From Pseudomonadota bacterium (lineage in GTDB: Bacteria; Pseudomonadota; Gammaproteobacteria; Burkholderiales; Sulfuriferulaceae): a DNA stretch of 64,000 bases. Each line of letters opens with the position of its first letter. Within the stretch, counting starts at the first letter, position 1. The position numbers and the translations under genes are program-made. The notes under the pieces are model-generated. The model worked only from the letters and a program-made list of their open reading frames with translations. It was not told where the DNA came from and did not search any database. Positions 20,849 through 30,449 of this stretch are shown piece by piece. The stretch is taken from the NCBI GenBank assembly GCA_021845925.1, contig JAJZUW010000001.1, forward strand, positions 117,224 through 181,223, read 5' to 3'.

Positions 20849-21720
20849 ACCGGTTCCGGCCTGATGACTGGCTGGCATCGGCCAGTCTCAAGCTCTTGAT
20901 GCCAGGAATGTCCGCAGCTGAAGCGCGCCTGGAAGCCCGGGTACTGCTGGCGGCTGCATTTGGCGTGAATCATGCGTGGTTGCTGGCACACGGGCAGGAA
21001 CTCCACCCTTGCGATGAACGCTGGCAGCAGGCACAGGACTGGCTGGTTCGTCGTGTGCAGGGCGAGCCGGTTGCCTATCTGCTAGGCTGGCGCGAGTTTT
21101 ATGGGTTGCGTCTGGCCGTATCGCCCGCCGTTCTGATTCCGCGACCGGATACTGAAGTGCTGGTGGAAGCGGCTCTGGAGCGGTTGGACCTGCATCAGGA
21201 TGCGGCAGTCCTCGATCTGGGAACCGGAAGCGGCGCCATTGCGCTGGCCATTGCCGCGCACAGACCACGTGCGCAGGTGCTGGGCGTGGACGCCAGTGCT
21301 GCGGCGCTTGCACTGGCACGCCACAATGCCAGCCAGCTTGGTCTCGACCAGGTGGTCTGGCAATGTGGGAGCTGGTGGCAGGCAGCAGGCGGGCGACGCT
21401 TCGACCTGGTTGTCAGCAATCCACCTTATATTGCGGAAGATGATCCGCATCTCGCGCAAGGCGACCTGCGTTTCGAACCCATTCGGGCATTGACGGCGGG
21501 TGTCGATGGCTTGCAGGATCTGGCCGAAATTATCGCAGGCGCGCCAGCCCACTTGTCACCGGCGGGCTGGTTGCTGGTTGAACATGGCTATCGGCAGGCA
21601 GCTTCGGTGCGTGAGCTGATGACTGGTGCGGGTCTGGTGGAAATACATTCCCGGCCAGATCTGGCCGGGAATGAACGCGTTACCTGCGGTCGTTGCCCGA
21701 CAGGGAAATCAGCAGACTGA
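20845..21720 (+). CDS. prmC: Release factor glutamine methyltransferase
   Basis: SAM-dependent N5-methyltransferase that modifies the GGQ glutamine of release factors. 291 aa. The SAM site [12 protein letters not shown] (about 124-135) and the substrate motif NPPY (192-195) are intact. It is coupled to prfA. Its last 41 nt overlap the end of the convergent Bax-inhibitor-1 gene. Confidence 0.96.
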   Translation: MNRFRPDDWLASASLKLLMPGMSAAEARLEARVLLAAAFGVNHAWLLAHGQELHPCDERWQQAQDWLVRRVQGEPVAYLLGWREFYGLRLAVSPAVLIPRPDTEVLVEAALERLDLHQDAAVLDLGTGSGAIALAIAAHRPRAQVLGVDASAAALALARHNASQLGLDQVVWQCGSWWQAAGGRRFDLVVSNPPYIAEDDPHLAQGDLRFEPIRALTAGVDGLQDLAEIIAGAPAHLSPAGWLLVEHGYRQAASVRELMTGAGLVEIHSRPDLAGNERVTCGRCPTGKSAD

Positions 21721-22372
21721 GCAGGTTGACAAAGATGTTGTAGATGTCCAGGTAAATGCTCAGGGTTGCCAGGACATAGTTGGTCTCGCCACCGGTAACG
21801 ATCCGGCTGACGTCATACAGCAGGTAGCCGGAAAACAGCAGGATGGCTATCGCGGAAATGACCAGTGAAACCGCCGGTACGTGAAAGAACAGGTTGGCGA
21901 TGGATGCCAGGATCAGCATGACCAGACCGACCATGAGAAACTGGCCGAGGAAGCTGAAATCACGTTTGCTGACCATGGCAATGGTCGACAGGGTGATCAG
22001 GATCGCGCCTGTTCCGCCAGCTGCCATGGCAATCAGCTGACCACCATTGGACATGTGCAGGGCCACCTGCAGGATGGGGCCGAGCATGAAGCCAAGCAGC
22101 CCGGTGGCGACCAGCAGCAGCAGGACACCCATCGAGTTGTTGCGGTTCATGGCAATGCCGGTAAACAGTCCGTACATGACCAACAGCATGCCAATGGTAT
22201 ACAGGATCGGATGCTGCGCCATGAACAACAGGTTGGTCTCCACGCCGATCAGCGCACCGATGGCGGTCGGTACCATGGTCAGGCCCAGCATCATCCAGGT
22301 GTTGCGCATCACCTTTTGCTGTTCCGACGCAGAGATTGCTGTCGACTGGTATAACGGGTAATCTGGTTGCAT
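21680..22372 (-). CDS. Bax inhibitor-1 (YccA/BI-1) family membrane protein
   Basis: A 230-aa inner-membrane protein with seven hydrophobic segments and the BI-1 family ending, where SGYLLYDVSRIVTGGETNYVLATLSIYLDIYN contains the paired Asp residues of the pH-sensing calcium-leak site. The start at 22372 (MQPDYPLYQ) is supported by a GAGGTG box; upstream in-frame Met codons lack one. YccA relatives interact with FtsH and modulate its proteolysis; that role here is inferred. Confidence 0.93.
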   Translation of the reverse strand: MQPDYPLYQSTAISASEQQKVMRNTWMMLGLTMVPTAIGALIGVETNLLFMAQHPILYTIGMLLVMYGLFTGIAMNRNNSMGVLLLLVATGLLGFMLGPILQVALHMSNGGQLIAMAAGGTGAILITLSTIAMVSKRDFSFLGQFLMVGLVMLILASIANLFFHVPAVSLVISAIAILLFSGYLLYDVSRIVTGGETNYVLATLSIYLDIYNIFVNLLSLLISLSGNDRR

Positions 22373-22523
22373 AAAACACCTCATTGAATTGTTGCTCGCA
22401 AGCGGTAGACTATATGAGCACGATGAAAGTTGCAAGAAATCTGAAAGCTTGTGTCATACAGGCAGATGAACTGGTTGCCGGCTGCCTGGCACGCAGGTTG
22501 TCCAGCAACAAAGGGAGACAGGA

Positions 22524-23369
22524 ATGACCGCAACCACTCACGATTTCCAGACATGGATCGACATTCTCGAACAGGACGGCACGTTTGTTCTCAAACGGAC
22601 TTTGCGTGATCTGTCGCGTATCGACCGTGATGCCGATCAGCCGGACGTGGCTGGAGTGGTCAGTATTTTGGAACAGGATCCCCTGATGACCATCATTCTG
22701 CTGCGCTTCCTGCAAAAGAACCGTCGTCATTCCCAGCTGGATGACGTGGTGCAGGTGGACCAGGCTCTGATGATGATAGGCATGCAGACCTTCTTTACCC
22801 GCGTGATGGATGGTTTGCAGACGGCAGAAGACCAGCTGAAACATAATCTGCCTGCCCTTGCTGGCATGTTGCACACGGTTAAACGAGCGACGCGCGCTGC
22901 CAGTTATGCGCGCGACTGGGCGATCCGGCAAAAAGATCTCAGTTTTGAACTGATCCGCATCACCGCGCTGCTGCACAATTTTGCCGAAATCCTGCTCTGG
23001 TTGCATGCACCGGAACAGATGGGCGAAGTGCACCGGTTGCAGGTGCATGACCGGGCGCGCCGGACCCGCGATGTGCAGACCGAGGTGCTGGGGTTCAAAG
23101 TGTCCGATCTGCAGCTTGAACTGGCACGGCGCTGGAATCTGCCGGAATTGCTGGTCCATTTCATGGAGCGCAATTACACCCAGCAGCGGCGTATCCAGAC
23201 GGTTGTACTGGCGGTCAATCTGGCGCGACATTCCGAAAATGGCTGGAACGACGCGGCGTTACCCGACGATTATCGCGAAATTGGCGAGCTGCTGCACATG
23301 AAGCCGGATGACGTCATGGTGCTGGTGCAGGGAGACCAGGTGTCTACCGGTTACGCTGGAACAACGTAA
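22524..23369 (+). CDS. HDOD domain protein
   Basis: A 281-aa soluble protein with one HDOD domain. The middle part carries the typical helical pattern (QALMMIGMQTFFTRVMDGLQ, then AASYARDW, LLHNFAEILLW), and the C-terminal part reads LARRWNLPELLVHFM. HDOD domains are non-catalytic HD-fold relatives used in signalling. No GGDEF, EAL or kinase domain is attached. A GGGAGACAGGA box precedes the ATG. The last 26 nt overlap the convergent rlmD. Confidence 0.9.
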   Translation: MTATTHDFQTWIDILEQDGTFVLKRTLRDLSRIDRDADQPDVAGVVSILEQDPLMTIILLRFLQKNRRHSQLDDVVQVDQALMMIGMQTFFTRVMDGLQTAEDQLKHNLPALAGMLHTVKRATRAASYARDWAIRQKDLSFELIRITALLHNFAEILLWLHAPEQMGEVHRLQVHDRARRTRDVQTEVLGFKVSDLQLELARRWNLPELLVHFMERNYTQQRRIQTVVLAVNLARHSENGWNDAALPDDYREIGELLHMKPDDVMVLVQGDQVSTGYAGTT

Positions 23370-24687
23370 CGGATTCCACGTGTGCTGTTTGCGGAAACAT
23401 GTTGGCGATGCCAGCACATACCAGCCGGTAGCCTTTTTCGTGCACCAGAATGCTGGCATCGCGAGCCAGCGTTGCCGGATTGCATGACACATACACAATT
23501 CGTTCCGGTGCGGATTCGCCAAGCGACTGCACAACGGCCAGCGCACCATCGCGGGGCGGATCAATCAGTATCTTGTCAAAATGGCCCAGTCTGGCCAGTT
23601 GTTCGCTGGTCATTTCAAACAGGTTGGCAACGCCGAAAGCGACATTGCTCATGCCGTTGCGGATGGCGTTTGCTTCGGCGCGTGCCACCAGTTGGGCGCT
23701 GCCTTCGATTCCGGTGACATGGCCCGCAAAACGGGCAATCGGCAATGTAAAGTTGCCCAGACCACAGAACAGGTCGGCGATGCGTTCGCTGGCTTGTGGC
23801 TGGAGCAGTTGCAGGGCGCGCCGGATCAGCAGGGGGTTGATCTCGGTATTGATCTGGGTGAATTCGCTCGGACGAAACGGCATGGTCAGACCGAACTCGG
23901 TTAACTGGTATGCCAGTTCCGGTGCATCGGGCGGATAGAAAGCCGTGATGGTATCCGGCCCCTTTGCCTGCAGCCACCACTGGATATGGTGTTTGTCGGC
24001 AAAGTCGCGTAGCCGCTGGCGGTCGGCTTCACCAACCGGTTGCATGTGGCGCAGGACCAATGCATCTACCTGGGTTGTGGCAACGACTTCAATCTGGGGT
24101 ATCGCTGCGCTGAGTTCCATGCTGGCAATCAGCTGGCGCAGGGGCTTGATCAGCGCCGAAATGCGTGGCGGCAGTGTTTCACAGGATTCCATGTCGGCGA
24201 TGAAGCTGTTGCGGCGTTCATGGAAACCCACCAGCACGCCGCCTTTCTTTTCGACACGCTTCACCGACAGGCGGGCGCGGGTGCGATAGCCCCATGCCGG
24301 TCCGTGGATCGCTGGCAACCAGTAATCCGGCCGCACCTTGCCAATGTGTTGCAGACTGTCTTCCAGCACCCGCTGTTTGGCCGCAACCTGACCAACCGGA
24401 TCGATGTGTTGCAAACTGCAGCCGCCGCATACCCCGAAATGGCGACAGCGTGGTTGCGTGCGCAACGGGCTGGCCCGCAACAGGCGGGTCATTTGTGCCA
24501 TTTCGTAACTGTCTTTCTTGCGCCATGGGCTGTACTGCACCACTTCGCCGGTGATGGCGCCATCAATGAACAGGGTCTTGCCATCGGGACGGTGGGCGAT
24601 GCCGCGTCCCTCGTGGTCAAGCGATTCAATGACAACGGCATCGGCCGGCAAAGACTGGCGTGGCGGATCGTTTGGTATGTCGTCCAT
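23344..24687 (-). CDS. rlmD: 23S rRNA (uracil-1939-C5)-methyltransferase
   Basis: Fe-S cluster methyltransferase for U1939. 447 aa: an N-terminal TRAM domain, a cluster-binding Cys set (C81, C87, C90 in CRHFGVCGGC, with a further Cys near 173), a SAM-binding DLFCGLGNFTLP and the nucleophile motif SCNPATLARD near residue 400. The start MDDIPND lies 17 bp downstream of adk on the same strand. Confidence 0.94.
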   Translation of the reverse strand: MDDIPNDPPRQSLPADAVVIESLDHEGRGIAHRPDGKTLFIDGAITGEVVQYSPWRKKDSYEMAQMTRLLRASPLRTQPRCRHFGVCGGCSLQHIDPVGQVAAKQRVLEDSLQHIGKVRPDYWLPAIHGPAWGYRTRARLSVKRVEKKGGVLVGFHERRNSFIADMESCETLPPRISALIKPLRQLIASMELSAAIPQIEVVATTQVDALVLRHMQPVGEADRQRLRDFADKHHIQWWLQAKGPDTITAFYPPDAPELAYQLTEFGLTMPFRPSEFTQINTEINPLLIRRALQLLQPQASERIADLFCGLGNFTLPIARFAGHVTGIEGSAQLVARAEANAIRNGMSNVAFGVANLFEMTSEQLARLGHFDKILIDPPRDGALAVVQSLGESAPERIVYVSCNPATLARDASILVHEKGYRLVCAGIANMFPQTAHVESVTLFQRNR

Positions 24688-24704
24688 CGTACAGGCCTGT
24701 GTGC

Positions 24705-25388
<684 letters not shown>

Positions 25389-26180
25389 TCAGTGATGATC
25401 GGAAGCGGATGGGTTGTCGTGGGACCGGGTTGCCTGACGTTCCAGGTAGAGACGGCGAACCAGATCAAGATCGGAGGCTGTATCGACGCCTGGCGCTGCC
25501 GCCTGCTGGCTGATGCCGACACTGATGGTGTAGCCATGCCAGAGTGCGCGCAGCTGTTCCAGGGATTCGATGGTCTCGGTCGGCGCCGGAGACAGTCGGG
25601 TGAACTGGCGCAGAAAACCTGCCCGGTAGGCGTAAATGCCCATGTGACGGAAAAACGAGGCGGCCGGCGTTGCCAGCCAGCCATCGCGTGGCCATGGAAT
25701 GGGCGCCCGGCTGAAATACATCGCGTGGCCAGCTGCATTCATGACCACTTTGACGATGTTCGGGTTCAGCAGGTCGTCGTGGCTGTGCAGAGGATGGCAG
25801 AGCGTGGCCATGTCGGACTCGGTATGGCTCGCCAGTTCGTCGGCAACCTGACGGATCAGCGCCGGATCGATGAGTGGTTCGTCACCCTGGACGTTGACCA
25901 CGATGGTGTCATCGGGCAGTCCGAGCAGATCGGCGGCTTCTGCGAGCCGGTCGGTACCGGAAGTGTGACTGTCCCGAGTCAGCAGGCAACGGATATCGTG
26001 GGTAGTGGCCGCCTCGGCAATGCGAGCATCGTCGCAGGCAATCCAGACTTCGCTGGCGCCACTGGCAGCTGCCTGTTCCGCGACGCGGACGACCATTGGT
26101 TTGCCATGGATGTCGGCCAGTGGCTTGGCCGGCAGTCGGGTGGATGCGTGGCGCGCCGGAATGACAATGACAAACGACAT
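25389..26180 (-). CDS. kdsB: CMP-Kdo synthetase
   Basis: Activates Kdo with CTP for LPS inner-core synthesis. 263 aa with the N-terminal nucleotide motif [16 protein letters not shown], then [12 protein letters not shown] and HMGIYAYR. It sits 30 bp upstream of adk and abuts the Trm112-like gene, the usual order in betaproteobacteria. Confidence 0.96.
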   Translation of the reverse strand: MSFVIVIPARHASTRLPAKPLADIHGKPMVVRVAEQAAASGASEVWIACDDARIAEAATTHDIRCLLTRDSHTSGTDRLAEAADLLGLPDDTIVVNVQGDEPLIDPALIRQVADELASHTESDMATLCHPLHSHDDLLNPNIVKVVMNAAGHAMYFSRAPIPWPRDGWLATPAASFFRHMGIYAYRAGFLRQFTRLSPAPTETIESLEQLRALWHGYTISVGISQQAAAPGVDTASDLDLVRRLYLERQATRSHDNPSASDHH

Positions 26181-26360
26181 TCAGACCGATTCCGATTCAG
26201 CGAGTTTGCGGGCTTCGCTTTCCAGCATCACCGGAATGCCGTCGCGGACAGGAAAAGCCAGGCGGTCTGCCTTGCAGACCAGTTCGCTGTCCGCCTTCCG
26301 ATAGACCAGGGGGCCTTTGCAGATCGGGCAGACCAGAATATCCAGCAGTGCATTATCCAT
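26181..26360 (-). CDS. Trm112-family zinc-ribbon protein
   Basis: A 59-aa protein whose start at 26360 ([18 protein letters not shown]) follows a GGAG box by 6 nt. The CPIC pair and later [20 protein letters not shown] define the YcaR/Trm112 fold. Eukaryotic Trm112 activates methyltransferases; the bacterial role is unclear. It overlaps the lpxK end by 8 nt and abuts kdsB, a conserved arrangement. Confidence 0.93.
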   Translation of the reverse strand: MDNALLDILVCPICKGPLVYRKADSELVCKADRLAFPVRDGIPVMLESEARKLAESESV

Positions 26361-27444
26361 GACGGACTCCAGTATCTGTGAGCAGGCTGTCGACCAGACA
26401 TTCGTCTGCTTCGGCATCGACTGGCCATGCCCACATGTGTTCAGTGGCGAAATGGGTGCATTTTACTGCATCTTTTTCGGTCATGATGATGTTTCCGGCA
26501 AAATCGAGCTCTTGGGCCTGATACGGATGGTGATCGGGAAACGGATGACGCTCAACGGACAGGCCTGCGGTTTCCATCTGCCGGAAAAAACGTTCTGGAT
26601 TGCCAATGCCGGCCACTGCATGCACGACCTGCCCGCGAAAGTGCGCGCTGTCCGCCTGTCGATCCGGTTGTTTCAGGTTGCGCAGCAATCCCGGGGTCAA
26701 GGTCATTTGCCAGATCGGTGGCTGCAACCCTGTCAGCAGCGCGGACAGCTGCGCTGGCAACCGGCGCAGAATATCCACACGGCTGACCGATTTGGGTTTT
26801 CCCGGCTGCTGTGCAGGCAGGTTGATCACGATGGCATCCGCGCTTGCCAGTCTGGACAATGGCTCGCGCAGCGGGCCGGCCGGCAGCAGCCGGCCGTTGC
26901 CGAATCCGCGTTCTCCGTCAATGACAATGATTTCGCGGTCACGGGCAAGGGCCAGGTGTTGCAGTCCGTCATCGCACAGAATGAGCTGCAGGTCGGGGAC
27001 CTGGGCAAGCATGGCGCGTCCGGCGGCAACCCGGTCACGGCCGCACCAGACCGGAACACCGGTGCTGCGCGCCAGCAGGACGGCCTCGTCACCGGTCAAG
27101 GCAGGGTCGCTGTTCGCGTCAACGGGCCGCGGGCCCGTCTGCTGGCTGCCATAGCCGCGCAGAATGATGCCGGTTCTGATGCCGCGTCTGGTGAGCTGGC
27201 GTGCCAGCCAGATCGTCAGTGGTGTTTTGCCTGTGCCACCGACGCTGATGTTGCCGATGACTATCACCGGCACGGCAAGCCGGTGACTTGGCAGCCAGCC
27301 GGCGCGATAGGCCAGTTTGCGCAACGTGATGACCAGCCGGTAAATCCAGGACAGCGGCAGCAGCCACCATTGCCAGCCGTTGGCCTGTTGCCATTCCTGT
27401 TGCAGCCGGGTGCGGAAATTGCCGTGATTCCGGCAGGTTACCAT
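26353..27444 (-). CDS. lpxK: Tetraacyldisaccharide 4'-kinase
   Basis: Membrane-associated kinase adding the 4'-phosphate to form lipid IVA. 363 aa: an N-terminal amphipathic or membrane helix (about 23-45), a P-loop in [14 protein letters not shown] (62-75), LRGYG and the Walker B-like [10 protein letters not shown]. The start overlaps the upstream gene by 7 nt. Confidence 0.96.
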   Translation of the reverse strand: MVTCRNHGNFRTRLQQEWQQANGWQWWLLPLSWIYRLVITLRKLAYRAGWLPSHRLAVPVIVIGNISVGGTGKTPLTIWLARQLTRRGIRTGIILRGYGSQQTGPRPVDANSDPALTGDEAVLLARSTGVPVWCGRDRVAAGRAMLAQVPDLQLILCDDGLQHLALARDREIIVIDGERGFGNGRLLPAGPLREPLSRLASADAIVINLPAQQPGKPKSVSRVDILRRLPAQLSALLTGLQPPIWQMTLTPGLLRNLKQPDRQADSAHFRGQVVHAVAGIGNPERFFRQMETAGLSVERHPFPDHHPYQAQELDFAGNIIMTEKDAVKCTHFATEHMWAWPVDAEADECLVDSLLTDTGVRHG

Positions 27445-28499
27445 TCAAAAACCTGTTCAAGCAGGGATTGCAACACCGATTCTGCCTGCCGGCGCTCCTG
27501 CCAGAACAGCCGGCGTGCCTGATCGCCGGCCTGCCGGGCGCGGATCGGATTGAGACGCCATTCTTCCCACAGCATTTGCGGGTTGTCGGTTTGCCAGGCC
27601 CAGTTTGCCATCACGGCCGGCAGCTTTGCGGTCGATGCTGCGATGCTGAGCGCGGTGTTGCCGGCCAGCGCTTGCCAGAGTTCGAAGCGTGCCGGGCTGG
27701 AAAAATGGCTGGCCGTGACGGAAGCTGCCACGGCTGGCAGCCACTTGGGTTCGTCCAGCCAGACGATTTCGCCGTCCGCCATGGCATGCCGGTTCCACTG
27801 GCTGATGGGCAGGCATCGGGATTCTGGCTGGGCGCCGCTGACAAACAGGACATCTTCCGGGTAGCGGGCTAGCCAGTGGTGCCAAAGCTCCGGGTGCAGT
27901 TCGGTGTCATGTATCCACCACAGATGCCTCTGGCGTCCCTGGTTGACCAGGGAACGGAAATTGGGATCCACCTGTGCCTGCACCAGCAGGGTCTGCAGGT
28001 CGGCGGTTTGCTGTTCCGCAGCCGTTGTGCCGTTATTTGCTGCGTGCTGGTCGAGATGGATGACGCGCGGCTGGTTTGCCAGCATCTGGCGCAGGTTGGG
28101 GCGCAGGTGGCTGGTTGCGACAATGAAGCCATAGGGCGACAGCCGTTCGAAAGCCCGCCTGAGTGCGGATGGCCGGTCACAGGGTGCATAACCCCACCCG
28201 GTTTTGTCGCACTCGTCGAGCGGTGCAAGCAGTTCGGGAATGTCTTCTTCGAAGGTCAGCACCAGGCGGATGTCCAGGCGCTTTTCCCGCACCGCGCGCA
28301 GCAATTCGACAGCCAGCCGGATGTCGTCGGGCTGGCTGCCGGCCAGGATCCAGACGACCTTTCCCTGCTCACCCATCGGTTTCAGAAAACCGCGTCGTGC
28401 CGCCAGCCGGCCTTGCCGGCCTTGCCGCCGGTCGGCGCGGTCAGCCAGCCAGAGGCCAAGCCAGTGACTGCCGAACGGGTCCCGCCAGGATGTTTTCAT
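27438..28499 (-). CDS. WaaA/GT30-like protein of unknown function
   Basis: A 353-aa soluble protein between exbD and lpxK, coupled to exbD by an ATGA overlap. The N-terminal half follows the pattern of Kdo transferase WaaA: KVVWILAGSQPDDIRLAVEL in the place of the VHAVSVGE strand, a middle APCDRPSALRRAFERLSPYGF and SHLRPNLRQML in the place of ELWPNL. The SVGE catalytic Glu is not conserved (GSQPDD). The C-terminal part has an FVSGAQPE loop that could be a nucleotide-sugar contact. I infer a divergent GT-B protein linked to lipid A/Kdo assembly, possibly non-catalytic; certainty is low. Confidence 0.75.
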   Translation of the reverse strand: MKTSWRDPFGSHWLGLWLADRADRRQGRQGRLAARRGFLKPMGEQGKVVWILAGSQPDDIRLAVELLRAVREKRLDIRLVLTFEEDIPELLAPLDECDKTGWGYAPCDRPSALRRAFERLSPYGFIVATSHLRPNLRQMLANQPRVIHLDQHAANNGTTAAEQQTADLQTLLVQAQVDPNFRSLVNQGRQRHLWWIHDTELHPELWHHWLARYPEDVLFVSGAQPESRCLPISQWNRHAMADGEIVWLDEPKWLPAVAASVTASHFSSPARFELWQALAGNTALSIAASTAKLPAVMANWAWQTDNPQMLWEEWRLNPIRARQAGDQARRLFWQERRQAESVLQSLLEQVFEW

Positions 28500-28912
28500 T
28501 GCGGTTTTTCGGTGGCGAAGGTGATGCGTGTCAGACCCGCTTCGCGTCCGGCTTCCATGATGTTGATCACCGACTGATGGGTGGCCTTGGCATCGGCGTT
28601 GATGATGATGACCGTGTCGGTCGAGCCGCCTGCTGCCTGTTTCAGCTGACTGGCCATGGTGCTGACATTGGAAAATGGCATGCTTTTGTCATCGATGGCA
28701 TAGTTGCCTGCGGCGTCCACAGAAACCGTGATGGAATGCGGCTTTTGTTTGCTGGTGTCGCCGGCGGCCTGTGGCAGGTTGATCTGCAGTTCGGAGAATT
28801 TCGAGTACGTGGTGGTGACCATCAGGAAAATGAGCACGACCAGCAGCACGTCGATCATCGGGATCAGATTGATTTCCGGTTCTTCATTGTCCCGGTTGCG
28901 CTTGAAATTCAT
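28496..28912 (-). CDS. exbD: ExbD/TolR family biopolymer transport protein
   Basis: Partner of ExbB in a proton-driven motor energising outer-membrane transport or envelope tethering. 138 aa from the start MNFKRNRDNEEPEINLIP; one membrane segment holds the conserved proton-path Asp (MIDVLLVV, D21). A periplasmic domain follows. Gene order exbB-exbD-lpxK is typical of betaproteobacteria, where the pair is often annotated this way without a tonB neighbour. Confidence 0.93.
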   Translation of the reverse strand: MNFKRNRDNEEPEINLIPMIDVLLVVLIFLMVTTTYSKFSELQINLPQAAGDTSKQKPHSITVSVDAAGNYAIDDKSMPFSNVSTMASQLKQAAGGSTDTVIIINADAKATHQSVINIMEAGREAGLTRITFATEKPQ

Positions 28913-28922
28913 GCGGTCCCCG

Positions 28923-29528
28923 TCAGTTGCGCTGGCCGTTAAGCATTTCAATCAGCTTGATGGCTTCTTGTTCCATTTCGATGATCAGCGTGTCCACCCG
29001 CATCCGGAACAGGCGGTAGAAAATCAGGCTCGGAATGGCGACAATCAGACCGAAAGCCGTGTTGTACAGGGCGGTCGAAATGCCGTGCGCCAGGACAGCC
29101 GGGTTGCTGCCGGTGGAGGTTTGCGAGCCGAAGATTTCCACCATGCCGATCACGGTGCCAAGCAGTCCGAGCAGTGGTGCAACCGAGGCAATGGTTCCCA
29201 GTGCCGGCAAAAAGCGTTCGAGATCATGCACGGCAGCGCGGCCGGCTTCTTCCACCGCTTCTTTCATGACTTCCCGCGAATTGCGGGCATTGCGCAGCGC
29301 CGCTGAAAAAATGCGGCCCAGCGGCGAGCTTTTGGCCAGCAGATCGAGCATTTCGGCATTGCTACCCTGCTGTTTCCAGGCTTGCAGCGTCTTGTCGAGC
29401 AAGCCCGCCGGGGCAACTTCACTGGTACGCAGCGAAATGAAGCGTTCGATGATGATGGCAACCGACAGGATTGAGGCGACGATAAGCGTCCAGATCGGCC
29501 AGCCAGCCGCTTCGACAATGGATAACAC
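28923..29528 (-). CDS. exbB: MotA/TolQ/ExbB proton channel protein
   Basis: 201-aa inner-membrane protein with three membrane segments (about 10-30, 107-130, 150-172) and the family core FLPALGTIASVAPLLGLLGTVIGM. The GTG start has GGAG 8 nt upstream. A promoter with good spacing precedes it, so it heads the minus-strand operon towards adk. Confidence 0.94.
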   Translation of the reverse strand: MLSIVEAAGWPIWTLIVASILSVAIIIERFISLRTSEVAPAGLLDKTLQAWKQQGSNAEMLDLLAKSSPLGRIFSAALRNARNSREVMKEAVEEAGRAAVHDLERFLPALGTIASVAPLLGLLGTVIGMVEIFGSQTSTGSNPAVLAHGISTALYNTAFGLIVAIPSLIFYRLFRMRVDTLIIEMEQEAIKLIEMLNGQRN

Positions 29529-29558
29529 GCTGCTTGCTCCAGAAATTCAGACTGCGTC

Positions 29559-29587
29559 ACTTTAGCGTGAGATTGTCATTTCGGCAA
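29559..29587 (-). promoter_or_regulatory. Promoter for the exbB-adk operon
   Basis: Minus strand: TTGCCG (29587-29582), 17 nt, TAAAGT (29564-29559), about 31 nt before the exbB GTG. Confidence 0.5.
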
Positions 29588-29601
29588 GGGAAGCAAACCT
29601 C

Positions 29602-29634
29602 GCCGGCCAATCCTGGCGTCTGGCGTTGGCCGGC
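29602..29634. terminator. Strong hairpin between the MBL gene and exbB
   Basis: GCCGGCCAA (29602-29610) pairs perfectly with TTGGCCGGC (29626-29634) around a 15-nt loop. It lies downstream of the MBL gene on the minus strand and upstream of the exbB promoter, so it may end the dapA-bamC-MBL transcript. No long T-run follows. Its left arm matches the hairpin at 4521-4550. Confidence 0.45.
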
Positions 29635-29681
29635 TGTCGGTGTGTTGTCGCGTTTCTGTCAGAAATGATGGTGCTGCGGAA

Positions 29682-30449
29682 TCAGGACAGCGTCAACCAG
29701 TCAAAACCATCCTGCTGGTCGGCGTAAGTCAGCCAGTCGGGATGGCAGCCGAGCACACCGGCCAGGCTGGCAAGCGCCTTGTCCGGTGTGTTGTTTTCCT
29801 GTGACAGGTGGGCGGCCACCAGATGTTGCAGTCGGCTGGTGGCCAGACTGGCAAGCAATTGCGCCGCCTCGTCGTTGGACAAGTGACCGAACTGGCCTGC
29901 AATCCGCTGTTTGAGCGAAGCCGGATACCGGCTGCCAGCCAGCATGTCGCTGTCATGGTTGCATTCCAGCACCAATGCGTCGCAGTGGTTCAGCTGTTCG
30001 GTTATGTGGCGGGTGGGAGCGCCCGTATCTGTCAGCACGCCCAGTTTGTACTGGCCATCACTGAAGCAGAACTGGACTGGCTCACGGGCATCATGCGGCA
30101 CCGGAAACGGTTGTACCAGCAGGTCGCCAACGGCAAAAGCCGTGTGGCTGTCGATCAGCCGGACATCGGGCAGGGTGTCATGCTGCCGGCGCAAATGCGC
30201 CAGCGTACCGTGGGTGGCCCACAACGGAATGGCATGTCGCAGGCAGAAGCGCGCCGCACCGGCAACATGGTCGCCATGCTCGTGGGTCAGCAGGACGGCA
30301 TCGATGCTGTCCGGCTGCAACCCTCGCCTGGAAAGGCGACTTGCGGTGTCACGCAGACCGAAGCCACAATCCAGCATGACACGGGTGTTGCCGGCAGCGA
30401 CAATCAGTGCATTGCCATCGCTGCCGCTGCCCAGACTGGTGAATTTCAC
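29682..30449 (-). CDS. MBL-fold metallo-hydrolase (YycJ/WalJ-like)
   Basis: 255-aa metallo-beta-lactamase-fold protein. The metal motif THEHGDH is at 55-61; further ligands are likely in PVPHDARE, LTDTGAPT and the C-terminal VAAHLSQENNT. The start MKFTSLGSGSDGNALIV matches the YycJ-like group (possible 5'-to-3' exonuclease or hydrolase). Its start overlaps the bamC stop by 4 nt, so it is co-translated with bamC. Confidence 0.92.
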   Translation of the reverse strand: MKFTSLGSGSDGNALIVAAGNTRVMLDCGFGLRDTASRLSRRGLQPDSIDAVLLTHEHGDHVAGAARFCLRHAIPLWATHGTLAHLRRQHDTLPDVRLIDSHTAFAVGDLLVQPFPVPHDAREPVQFCFSDGQYKLGVLTDTGAPTRHITEQLNHCDALVLECNHDSDMLAGSRYPASLKQRIAGQFGHLSNDEAAQLLASLATSRLQHLVAAHLSQENNTPDKALASLAGVLGCHPDWLTYADQQDGFDWLTLS

